From: Chitinophagaceae bacterium
GTDB taxonomy: Bacteria > Bacteroidota > Bacteroidia > Chitinophagales > Chitinophagaceae
Reading direction: 5' to 3'
DNA length: 44,306 nucleotides
Assembly (NCBI GenBank): GCA_019638615.1
Contig: JAHBTL010000047.1
Span: forward strand, 1-44,306
Shown: positions 1-6,676 of the stretch, piece after piece
Position numbering within the stretch: position 1 is the first letter of the stretch
Layout: every line of letters starts with the position of its first letter
Program-made: the position numbers and the translations under genes
The notes under the pieces: model-generated
Database searches by the model: none
Seen by the model: the letters and a program-made list of their open reading frames with translations, nothing else
Told to the model about the DNA's origin: nothing

Positions 1-133
1 CGTCGGGACGAAAAAGTGCCATCGGCCCGGTCACATATTCCTGCGTGGGATGTAAATCCCATGCAACAAAAAACCGGCAGGTTTCTCTTTATCGTCCTGC
101 TTTGCTTACCTGTTCTTTCTTTATTTTTGAAGC
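1..133. other. Left edge of window, upstream of the lactate dehydrogenase gene
   Basis: No gene can be supported here. Forward frame 1 stays open from the window edge into the next gene, but it has no start and its composition is unconvincing. A hairpin is visible at 43-64: stem GCGTGGGAT, loop GTAA, stem ATCCCATGC, with one G-T pair. It resembles the palindromic repeats found elsewhere in this window. The 3' end of an upstream gene cannot be excluded. Confidence 0.4.
101..129 (+). promoter_or_regulatory. Candidate Bacteroidota promoter of the lactate dehydrogenase gene
   Basis: TTTG at 101-104 is followed by a 17-bp spacer and TATTTTTG at 122-129. This fits the Bacteroidota/Flavobacterium pattern of TTG then TAnnTTTG. 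The -7 element ends only four bases before the ATG at 134, so transcription would begin at or very near the start codon and the mRNA would be almost leaderless. It is a motif match only. Confidence 0.35.
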
Positions 134-1132
134 ATGAAGATTACCTTCTTTTCTGCCAAGCCTTACGATAAAACTTTTTTCAACAGGTTTAACCGGCAAT
201 ATGGATTTGAACTGGAATTTTTTGAAACGCATCTTGGTCCGCATATTGTAAATGTGATAGACCAGACCGATGCCGTATGTGTGTTTGTAAACGATAAGGT
301 GAATGCGGAGGTAATAAAAGTACTGGCGCAAAAAGGAGTAAAGGTGATTGCCCTGCGTTGCGCCGGCTTTAACAACGTAAACCTTGAAGCCGCAAAGCAA
401 TACGGTATTAAAATATGCCGCGTTCCCGCTTATTCGCCCGAGGCCGTGGCGGAGCACACGCTTGCCATGATCCTTGCGCTCAACCGGAAAACACATAAAG
501 CATATAACCGGGTGCGGGAACAGAACTTTTCGCTCAATGGACTGCTGGGCTTTAACCTGCATGGAAAAACCGTAGGTGTAATAGGCACGGGTAATATAGG
601 AAAAGCGTTTTGCCGCATGATGCTCGGATTAGGATGTAAGGTGATAGCATACGATGTATACGAAGACCCGGAGATGCTGGCTAAAGGCGTAACCTATCAC
701 GCTATTGACGAACTTTTGCCTGAAGCCGATATCATATCATTGCACTGCCCGCTTACAGAACAAACACATCACCTGATCAACGCCACGGCTATTGCCCGGA
801 TGAAGAAGGGCGTGATGCTGATCAATACAAGCCGGGGAAAGCTGGTACATACAGCCGCTGCTATTGAAGCGCTCAAATCAGGCCATATCGCTTACCTGGG
901 CATTGACGTGTATGAACAGGAAGAAAAGCTGTTTTTTAAAGACCTGAGCGAAAGTATTATTGAAGACGATACCATACAACGCCTGATGAGCTTTCCCAAT
1001 GTGCTTGTTACCGCGCACCAGGCGTTTTTTACCGAAGAAGCGCTGGAGCAGATAGCCACTACCACTTTGCAGAATGTGCAGCGCCTGCTGGGTGATCAAT
1101 TACCTGTAAACAGCAACGCCATTGTGGCTTAA
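134..1132 (+). CDS. ldhA: D-lactate dehydrogenase (LdhA-type 2-hydroxyacid dehydrogenase)
   Basis: This is a 332-residue cytoplasmic NAD-dependent D-2-hydroxyacid dehydrogenase that should reduce pyruvate to D-lactate. The N-terminal catalytic half begins MKITFFSAKPYDKTFF, typical of LdhA. The Rossmann motif G-x-G-x-x-G lies at residues 151-156. The catalytic set follows family order: Arg234 in NTSRG, Glu263 in the DVYEQEE segment and His295 in TAHQAFF. The stretch around residues 266-297 (LFFKDLSESIIEDD, then TAHQAFFTEEAL) is diagnostic of fermentative LdhA rather than of SerA or glyoxylate reductases. Length matches the family (about 330). The next gene follows after a short gap on the same strand, with no functional link visible. 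Confident in the family; the exact substrate is inferred. Confidence 0.93.
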   Translation: MKITFFSAKPYDKTFFNRFNRQYGFELEFFETHLGPHIVNVIDQTDAVCVFVNDKVNAEVIKVLAQKGVKVIALRCAGFNNVNLEAAKQYGIKICRVPAYSPEAVAEHTLAMILALNRKTHKAYNRVREQNFSLNGLLGFNLHGKTVGVIGTGNIGKAFCRMMLGLGCKVIAYDVYEDPEMLAKGVTYHAIDELLPEADIISLHCPLTEQTHHLINATAIARMKKGVMLINTSRGKLVHTAAAIEALKSGHIAYLGIDVYEQEEKLFFKDLSESIIEDDTIQRLMSFPNVLVTAHQAFFTEEALEQIATTTLQNVQRLLGDQLPVNSNAIVA

Positions 1133-1177
1133 CAATAGAGCGGATCAGCTTATACAGGTTTGTTAGTTAAATGGAAT

Positions 1178-2206
1178 ATGCTAAAAACAAAAACTGATAT
1201 CTTTTCAATACTGAAGCGTGCCGGGATAGATGGCTTCCAGTTGGCTATTATTGTGGCGGTTATAGCTGCCTGGCTTTTACCGCAGCCCGGCATTGCTAAA
1301 GGATCTTTTTCGCTTGAAGCATTGTCTTCCCATGGTTTATCATTTATCTTTTTCTTTTACGGATTGAAATTAAGCCTGCATAAGCTGCGGTCGGAGTTAG
1401 TGAACTGGCGTATGCATATGATTGTGCATCTCAGCACATTTGTTTTATTTCCCCTGATAGGGCTGCTCATTATGCCCCTTTTTAGAGGAGAGAGCCATAT
1501 CGTGTGGCTGGGCATATTCTATCTATGCGCGTTACCCTCCACGGTTTCTTCATCGGTGGTAATGGTTTCAATTGCCGGTGGCAATTTACCCGCGGCAATA
1601 TTTAATGCCAGCTTATCAACGCTTGCCGGCATCTTTATCACGCCCCTGTGGATGTTACCTGTATTGGAAGCCGGCGGCGGATCCCTGCATCCCGGTGATA
1701 TTATGCTGAAGCTTTTTTTGCAGGTATTGCTGCCCGTTACAATAGGATTGTTATTAAACCAAAAGCTGGGCTGGTTTGCCGACAAATATAAAAAGCAGTT
1801 GAGGTTTTTTGACCAGGGCGTTATAGTGCTCATTATTTACACGGCTTTTTGTCATGCTTTTTATGAAAAAGCCTTTGCGGGTTTTAGCCTGTATACCATA
1901 CTGATGATCGCGGCGGGAATGTCCGCATTGTTTTTCCTGGTATTGATGTTGCTGAAAAAGCTGTGTGGTGTTTTAAAGTTCAACCGGCGCGACAGCATTA
2001 CCGTTTTATTTTGCGGATCAAAAAAATCGCTGGTGCATGGAACTGTCATGTCCAAGGTGTTATTTCCCGCATCGGCTGAAGTGAGTGTTATTTTATTACC
2101 ATTAATGATATATCATGCCCTGCAGCTTATTTTTGTAAGTGTGATCGCGCAAAAAATGGCTAATCCCGAAAAATTGAAGAATCTGCCTTCCGGCATAAAA
2201 CAATAA
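1178..2206 (+). CDS. SBF-like bile acid:sodium symporter family transporter
   Basis: This is a 342-residue inner-membrane carrier of the bile acid:sodium symporter superfamily (SBF-like, the YfeH/DUF4137 group). The sequence is strongly hydrophobic, with about ten helices visible. Examples are FQLAIIVAVIAAWLLPQP near residue 20, the LSFIFFFYGLKLSL segment, and a late FCGSKKSLVHGTVMSKVLF segment that is typical of this subgroup and probably forms part of the substrate and sodium site. The frame is open from a TTG at 1160, but the ATG at 1178 gives the usual short N-terminus and is preferred. It lies three bases upstream of the MscS gene, so the two are probably co-transcribed. The substrate is unknown; bile acids are unlikely for a free-living bacterium. 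Confidence 0.85.
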   Translation: MLKTKTDIFSILKRAGIDGFQLAIIVAVIAAWLLPQPGIAKGSFSLEALSSHGLSFIFFFYGLKLSLHKLRSELVNWRMHMIVHLSTFVLFPLIGLLIMPLFRGESHIVWLGIFYLCALPSTVSSSVVMVSIAGGNLPAAIFNASLSTLAGIFITPLWMLPVLEAGGGSLHPGDIMLKLFLQVLLPVTIGLLLNQKLGWFADKYKKQLRFFDQGVIVLIIYTAFCHAFYEKAFAGFSLYTILMIAAGMSALFFLVLMLLKKLCGVLKFNRRDSITVLFCGSKKSLVHGTVMSKVLFPASAEVSVILLPLMIYHALQLIFVSVIAQKMANPEKLKNLPSGIKQ

Positions 2207-2209
2207 CAG

Positions 2210-3235
2210 ATGACATTTAATGAACTGATATACTTTTCCATTTTTGTAGGTGGTGGTATTGCAACGGGGTTACTTGTCTACAGGCTTGTTCTCCCCATGA
2301 TAAGGCGTGCAGTGGCGCGTACTCAATGGCTTGCCGACGATTTGATTATAGAAAGTATTGGCAAGTGGGTGATCCCCTGGTTTATAGCGCTGGGGTGTTA
2401 CCTGGGTTGGCAAAAAGTAGATATGTCGCCCAAATATCATTTGTGGCTGGAGCGGGCGCTGTTCATCTTTTATACCTTTTCCATTACCTGGATAGCGGCG
2501 CGGGTATTATCCGGTATGACGCAAATTAAGTCGGCGAAGAGCCGGGAGGCTGCGGTATCTTCTTCTATTGTCAGCAACATTATTAAAGTGCTTGTTTATT
2601 GCATGGGCGCTTTGGTGGTATTGCAGTTTTTCGGGGTTTCCATCACCCCTATTCTCGCCGGTTTGGGTGTAGGTGGTTTAGCCGTTGCGCTGGCATTGCA
2701 GGATACCTTATCGAACCTGTTTGCAGGCATCCAGCTCATTGCCACTAAGAAAATAAATCCCGGCGACCTGGTAAGGCTCGAATCAGGACAGGAGGGATTT
2801 ATTGAAGACATCAGTTGGAGGTATACTACCATCAGAACCGGCGATAATAACAACATTATTATACCCAATTCAAAGTTATCGGGGCTGATCGTTTCAAATT
2901 TTTTTACACCTGATAAAGAGGTCGTTTTTAGTATTCCTGTTGGTGTTGACTATAACAGCGATCTTGATAAGGTAGAACGTATTGTTACGGAAGTAATGAA
3001 AACATTGCAGGAAGACATAGAAGAATGTGTGCCGAATTTTAATCCTTTTGTGCGTTACCAGCAATTCGGTGCCAGCAGTATAGATCTGAAAGCGTTCATA
3101 CGGGTGCGGGAGTTTGGCGCCCAGTCTATCGTAAAGCATGAGTTCATTAAGCGTATACAAAAGCGTTTTCGTGAAGAAAACATTAATATTCCTTTTCCTG
3201 TTCAAACGGTTTTGCTGCAAAAGCCGGAGGAATAA
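2210..3235 (+). CDS. MscS-family small-conductance mechanosensitive channel
   Basis: This is a 341-residue inner-membrane channel expected to release small solutes on hypo-osmotic shock. Three or four N-terminal helices are followed by the pore-lining helix, with the glycine/alanine pattern AGLGVGGLAVALALQD near residues 149-164. Next comes the MscS beta domain (LFAGIQLIATKKINPGDLV, then GFIEDISWRYTTIRT and NNNIIIPNSKL). The C-terminal alpha/beta vestibule follows (FSIPVGVDYNSDLDKVERIV). Length is close to E. coli MscS plus one extra N-terminal helix pair. The ATG is three bases after the stop of the SBF-like carrier, so the genes look translationally coupled. The family assignment is secure; the gating role is taken from the family. 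Confidence 0.92.
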   Translation: MTFNELIYFSIFVGGGIATGLLVYRLVLPMIRRAVARTQWLADDLIIESIGKWVIPWFIALGCYLGWQKVDMSPKYHLWLERALFIFYTFSITWIAARVLSGMTQIKSAKSREAAVSSSIVSNIIKVLVYCMGALVVLQFFGVSITPILAGLGVGGLAVALALQDTLSNLFAGIQLIATKKINPGDLVRLESGQEGFIEDISWRYTTIRTGDNNNIIIPNSKLSGLIVSNFFTPDKEVVFSIPVGVDYNSDLDKVERIVTEVMKTLQEDIEECVPNFNPFVRYQQFGASSIDLKAFIRVREFGAQSIVKHEFIKRIQKRFREENINIPFPVQTVLLQKPEE

Positions 3236-3244
3236 TATTTTATG

Positions 3245-3252
3245 TACCTTTG
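3245..3252 (+). promoter_or_regulatory. Candidate -7 element before the MFS gene
   Basis: TACCTTTG matches the Bacteroidota -7 consensus TAnnTTTG and sits 38 bases before the ATG at 3291, just after the MscS stop. No TTG lies at the expected 17-21 bp upstream distance, so this is a half-site match only. Confidence 0.25.
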
Positions 3253-3290
3253 CGTTTTCTTTTACAGATTGCTGCCATTCAAACCATTGA

Positions 3291-4466
3291 ATGATGAACA
3301 GCAGAATTCCCATCAACTTTTCTCTTTCTTTTCCCGTACAGCGGTATTACCGTATAGGCGTAAGTGTATTCTTTTTTATACAGGGACTCACATTCGCTAC
3401 CTGGGCAAGCCGCATTCCAGATATTAAAAGCGCGCTGCATTTAAGTGATGCCATGTTAGGCGCGGTGTTGTTTGCGCTTCCGGTAGGGCAGCTTACCGCT
3501 ATGGGACTTTCAGGATACCTGGTGAGCCGATTTGGCAGTAAAAACACGTTGACAGTAGCGGCATGTTTATATCCCGCAGGACTGGTTTTGCTGGGAACTG
3601 TAACGTCTTTATGGCAATTGGTGGCCGCGCTGTTTTTCTTTGGCATTTGTGGTAATCTTTCCAATATATCGGTCAATACACAGGGAGTGGGGGTGGAAAG
3701 ATTATACAGGAGAAGCATCATGGCTTCCTTTCACGGCGTATGGAGCCTGGCAGGCTTTACGGGTGGCATCATCAGCACGTTCATGGTAGCAGATCATGTT
3801 CCACCGTTCACTCATTTTTGTATAGTATACGCCATTGGTTTCCTGCTGATGCTGTCTGCAAGAAAATTCATGCTGCCACGCGATGCCTCCGCCGCTTCTA
3901 AAGAAAAAAAGAAAATCTTTGTGAAGCCCGACCGGTACATCATTACCCTCGGCATTATTGCTTTTGCCTGTATGATATGCGAAGGCACCATGTTCGACTG
4001 GAGTGGTATTTATTTTGAGAAGGTGATACACGCGCCTGTTGAGTTAACCCGGCTGGGATATGTGGCTTTTATGTTTACCATGACAGCAGGCAGGTTCGCG
4101 GCCGACTGGCTGATCACAAAATTTGGAGTGGAACCCATCCTTAAAACAAGCGGTGTGTTCATTTTAACAGGTATGCTGATCGCCACTTTATTTCCAACAG
4201 TAACCCTCGCTACCATAGGCTTTTTGCTGGTGGGCATTGGTACTTCTTCTGTTGTGCCGATGGCTTACAGTCTTGCCGGGCGCTCAAAAAATATGCTGCC
4301 GGGTGTAGCCCTCGCCGCTGTTTCTTCTATAGGCTTCCTCGGTTTTCTTTTAGGACCGCCCATCATTGGCTTTATTTCAGAATTTACCAACCTCCGCTTT
4401 TCTTTCGCTCTGGTAGCCATCCTGGGCCTCGGAACAACCATCATGGCAGGAAGGATAAGGCAGTAA
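3291..4466 (+). CDS. Major facilitator superfamily transporter (YbjJ-like)
   Basis: This is a 391-residue inner-membrane MFS carrier with twelve predicted helices in two six-helix halves. The N-terminal segment FFFIQGLTFATWASRIPDIK followed by LHLSDAMLGAVLFALPVGQL is the signature of the YbjJ-like subgroup related to FucP-type sugar/proton symporters. The second half contains GRFAADWLITKFGVEPIL, the conserved A-like loop after helix 8. The charged central loop around residues 200-215 (SAASKEKKKIFVKP) separates the halves. The upstream gap is short and holds a possible -7 element. The downstream gene is the sigma factor of PUL 1. The substrate is unknown; nearby glycosidase genes make a sugar possible, but the link is only positional. 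Confidence 0.88.
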   Translation: MMNSRIPINFSLSFPVQRYYRIGVSVFFFIQGLTFATWASRIPDIKSALHLSDAMLGAVLFALPVGQLTAMGLSGYLVSRFGSKNTLTVAACLYPAGLVLLGTVTSLWQLVAALFFFGICGNLSNISVNTQGVGVERLYRRSIMASFHGVWSLAGFTGGIISTFMVADHVPPFTHFCIVYAIGFLLMLSARKFMLPRDASAASKEKKKIFVKPDRYIITLGIIAFACMICEGTMFDWSGIYFEKVIHAPVELTRLGYVAFMFTMTAGRFAADWLITKFGVEPILKTSGVFILTGMLIATLFPTVTLATIGFLLVGIGTSSVVPMAYSLAGRSKNMLPGVALAAVSSIGFLGFLLGPPIIGFISEFTNLRFSFALVAILGLGTTIMAGRIRQ

Positions 4467-4513
4467 AAAAATAAAACAACGGAGCCATCACCAGGCAACT
4501 GTTTCAGAACAAT

Positions 4514-4544
4514 TTTGAAAGCGATTGTATTTTCAATAAATTCG
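4514..4544 (+). promoter_or_regulatory. Candidate housekeeping promoter of the PUL 1 sigma factor gene
   Basis: TTTG at 4514-4517, a 19-bp spacer and TAAATTCG at 4537-4544 (seven of eight positions of the -7 pattern TAnnTTTG) form a well-spaced Bacteroidota promoter. Transcription would start about 15 bases before the TTG start at 4565. It is motif-based only, but the spacing is ideal. Confidence 0.45.
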
Positions 4545-4564
4545 TTGTGCACTAACTGCCCTAC

Positions 4565-5155
4565 TTGCCATTGTATAATGACTATAATGATGCTGAGCTG
4601 GCTGTTCTGATTGCTTCGGGAGACCAGTTAGCGTTTACTGTTTTGGTAGAACGCTATAGCTCTGTTATATACGGACATTTGGTCTCTTATCTGAAAAATG
4701 CACAGGAGGCAGAAGATATAACACAGGATATTTTTGTTACACTTTGGAAAAACCGCCACCAGCTCCCGGGCGTGCTAAATCTTTCAGCGTATTTGTTTAC
4801 TGCAACAAGAAATCGCGCAAGCAATGCTTTCCGTAATAAAATACGTACACTTCCTGAACCTCCTGCAGATACAATTGAAAGCCTTTTGGTTACACCGGCA
4901 GATCATCTTGAATACAGGGAACTCTACAATGTCCTGATGTCTGGTATAGCCAAACTTCCTCCCAGGCGCAGGCAGGTGTTCACCATGAGCCGCATAACCG
5001 GGTTGAGCTACGATGAAATTGCCGTTTCACTTGGAATTTCCCGGAGCACTGTTAAACAGCATATCATTGAAGCAATGCATTTTCTCAGAAGGCATCTTAA
5101 AAGCCGTATGGCAATGACCACCCCGGTATTCTTTATCTTTTTTTTCTTCTGCTAG
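4565..5155 (+). CDS. ECF sigma-70 factor of PUL 1
   Basis: This RNA polymerase sigma factor of the Bacteroidetes FecI-like ECF group has about 196 residues. Region 2 spans roughly residues 22-90 and includes the core-binding EAEDITQDIFVTLWKNR. Region 4 spans roughly residues 130-180 (LPPRRRQVFTMSRITGLSYDEIAVSLGISRSTVKQH) with a clear helix-turn-helix. No in-frame ATG lies between the in-frame stop at 4553 and region 2, so a TTG at 4565 or 4571 must be the start. The C-terminal tail is unusually hydrophobic and phenylalanine-rich (PVFFIFFFFC). The anti-sigma FecR gene follows directly. The sigma factor should be held by FecR until SusC signals ligand, and then activate the PUL. Confidence 0.9.
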   Translation: MPLYNDYNDAELAVLIASGDQLAFTVLVERYSSVIYGHLVSYLKNAQEAEDITQDIFVTLWKNRHQLPGVLNLSAYLFTATRNRASNAFRNKIRTLPEPPADTIESLLVTPADHLEYRELYNVLMSGIAKLPPRRRQVFTMSRITGLSYDEIAVSLGISRSTVKQHIIEAMHFLRRHLKSRMAMTTPVFFIFFFFC

Positions 5156-5212
5156 ATTAATTTTTGTTGAGACCTGGCCTGTTGTTACCAATTTGTGTCT
5201 TATTCAGGTAGT

Positions 5213-6469
5213 ATGGACAAAACACTTGAATTTTATATTGACCGGTATCTTTCCGGAACTATTTCAACAACTGAATGGCAGGAGTTGCAGGAATTGATGA
5301 AAAACCCTGCTACACAACACAGGCTCAACCAGTTAATGGATAGTCAATTGGCGGCAAGAGCTGCTGCTAACCCGTCATACCCTGAAGTAGTGAACCGGCT
5401 TAAGACTGCCATTGCAAATGAAATAAACAGTACGGATGACTCCGGCTATGATACAGGCAGGCTGGCTTCGATAACTGGCAGCCCCCAAAGACGTGTTTTT
5501 TTACATAGCCCCTGGCTTCGCTATGCGGCAGCTATCCTGGTTGTAATGATTTTATCTGTTACCTATTATTTCCTGTTTGATAATGGAAAACAAGCTGCCA
5601 TACAGCAAACAACAATAGCGCAACAAGGGGAAATTACAGATATAGCTCCCGGAGGTGAAAAGGCGCTGCTTACATTATCGGACGGAACTACCATTGTGTT
5701 AGACAGCGCCTCCAGTGGAATGCTGGCAAGCCAGGGCAATACCCGGGTCATTAAGCTTGTCAACGGCAGTATCGTATATCACGCCGAAACTACAGCAAAG
5801 CCAGCCGAAATACTCACCAATACCATGAGTACCCCCCGGGGCGGGAAGTATCATCTTGTTTTGCCGGATGGAACAGGAGTGTGGCTGAATGCCGCTTCTT
5901 CTATTACCTACCCAACAGTTTTCACCGGCGATACGCGGCAGGTAAGCATGAAAGGAGAAGTTTATTTTGAGGTAGTAAAGAACCCGCAGATCCCGTTTGT
6001 TGTAACACTCGATCATTCAACCCGTATAGAAGTGACAGGAACCTCATTCAATGTAAACGCTTACTCTGATGAGCCGCAATGTAAAACCACTTTGCTGGAA
6101 GGGATAGTGAAGGTACATGTAGCAGGAAGTGTTAAGCAATTAAGACCGGGGCAGCAGGCACAAACTGTATTGAGCGGCATACAGGATGCTGTAATGGTTA
6201 CGGATAACGTTAACCTTGAGCAGGTAATGGCGTGGAAAAACGGTGCGTTCAGCTTTAAAAATGCCGGTATTCATGAAGTGATGCGGCAGGTGTCGAGATG
6301 GTACGACCTGGATATTGAATATCGCGGCTTTACATCTAAAGCCGGTGAGGGACCACGCTTTAGCGGTGATATAGGTATGGATCTGAACCTGTCCGCTATC
6401 CTGCGCGTACTCGAAAAAAGCCAGGTGCGCTTCAGGCTCGAAGGAAAAAAGTTAATTGTTACGCCTTAA
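5213..6469 (+). CDS. FecR-family anti-sigma factor of PUL 1
   Basis: This is a 418-residue inner-membrane regulator. Its cytoplasmic N-terminus (about 1-100) should bind the sigma factor. A single transmembrane helix lies at about 104-122 (YAAAILVVMILSVTYYFLF). The periplasmic FecR domain contains PRGGKYHLVLPDGTGVWLNA and then GEVYFEVVKNPQIPFVV. A C-terminal DUF4974 domain (FKNAGIHEVMRQVSRWYDL to the end) contacts the STN domain of the partner SusC. A GTG at 5195 would extend the protein by six residues; the ATG at 5213 gives the normal MDKTLEFYIDRYLSG start. The sigma gene lies 57 bases upstream and SusC follows after a 207-base leader. Role from family knowledge; domain reading direct. Confidence 0.93.
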   Translation: MDKTLEFYIDRYLSGTISTTEWQELQELMKNPATQHRLNQLMDSQLAARAAANPSYPEVVNRLKTAIANEINSTDDSGYDTGRLASITGSPQRRVFLHSPWLRYAAAILVVMILSVTYYFLFDNGKQAAIQQTTIAQQGEITDIAPGGEKALLTLSDGTTIVLDSASSGMLASQGNTRVIKLVNGSIVYHAETTAKPAEILTNTMSTPRGGKYHLVLPDGTGVWLNAASSITYPTVFTGDTRQVSMKGEVYFEVVKNPQIPFVVTLDHSTRIEVTGTSFNVNAYSDEPQCKTTLLEGIVKVHVAGSVKQLRPGQQAQTVLSGIQDAVMVTDNVNLEQVMAWKNGAFSFKNAGIHEVMRQVSRWYDLDIEYRGFTSKAGEGPRFSGDIGMDLNLSAILRVLEKSQVRFRLEGKKLIVTP

Positions 6470-6490
6470 ATTTTTAATAATTGTTATGCC

Positions 6491-6526
6491 ATGAAATCTT
6501 TACAACTGCATCATCATCCTCCTTAA
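6491..6526 (+). CDS. Possible 11-codon leader peptide between FecR and SusC (PUL 1)
   Basis: An ATG at 6491 opens an 11-residue frame reading MKSLQLHHHPP, ending in TAA at 6524-6526. Three histidine and two proline codons come at its end. A strong hairpin follows at 6561-6584. This layout resembles a translated leader ahead of an attenuator, but such a short frame can arise by chance and no ribosome site can be recognised. The matching spot in PUL 2 has a five-codon frame (30877-30894). Confidence 0.2.
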   Translation: MKSLQLHHHPP

Positions 6527-6560
6527 ACAATCATCAAATCACGCTGTTATCAATAAAAAA

Positions 6561-6584
6561 CCGTTCCGGGTGCGACCGGAACGG
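6561..6584 (+). promoter_or_regulatory. Perfect 9-bp hairpin in the SusC leader (PUL 1)
   Basis: CCGTTCCGG (6561-6569), six-base loop GTGCGA, CCGGAACGG (6576-6584). It lies 92 bases before the SusC start, in the 207-base FecR-SusC gap. There is no T-run on its 3' side, so it is not a standard forward terminator. An A-run on its 5' side would give a T-run on the other strand. It could stabilise the susC mRNA end or act as a regulatory leader. Confidence 0.5.
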
Positions 6585-6630
6585 CAGGTATTGTTGAGTT
6601 AACAGCATTACGATCAGCAAACAACTGCTT

Positions 6631-6645
6631 CCGAATAGTATTCGG
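6631..6645. promoter_or_regulatory. Operator-like palindrome upstream of SusC (PUL 1)
   Basis: CCGAATA-G-TATTCGG is a perfect palindrome with 7-bp half-sites around one central base, ending 31 bases before the SusC ATG. It overlaps GGGGTAA (6644-6650), a G-rich motif also present before the second FecR gene (29704-29712). It may be a regulator site or part of an ECF-dependent promoter; neither is shown. Confidence 0.35.
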
Positions 6646-6676
6646 GGTAAATCATTAACCCAAACAAGTTAAAGAT

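Noticed and set aside
1-133. Possible 3' end of an upstream gene at the window edge
   Set aside because: No frame shows a recognisable protein end; a palindromic repeat explains part of it.
89-562. 157-residue reverse frame opposite ldhA
   Set aside because: It lies antisense to a clear dehydrogenase and has no recognisable domain.
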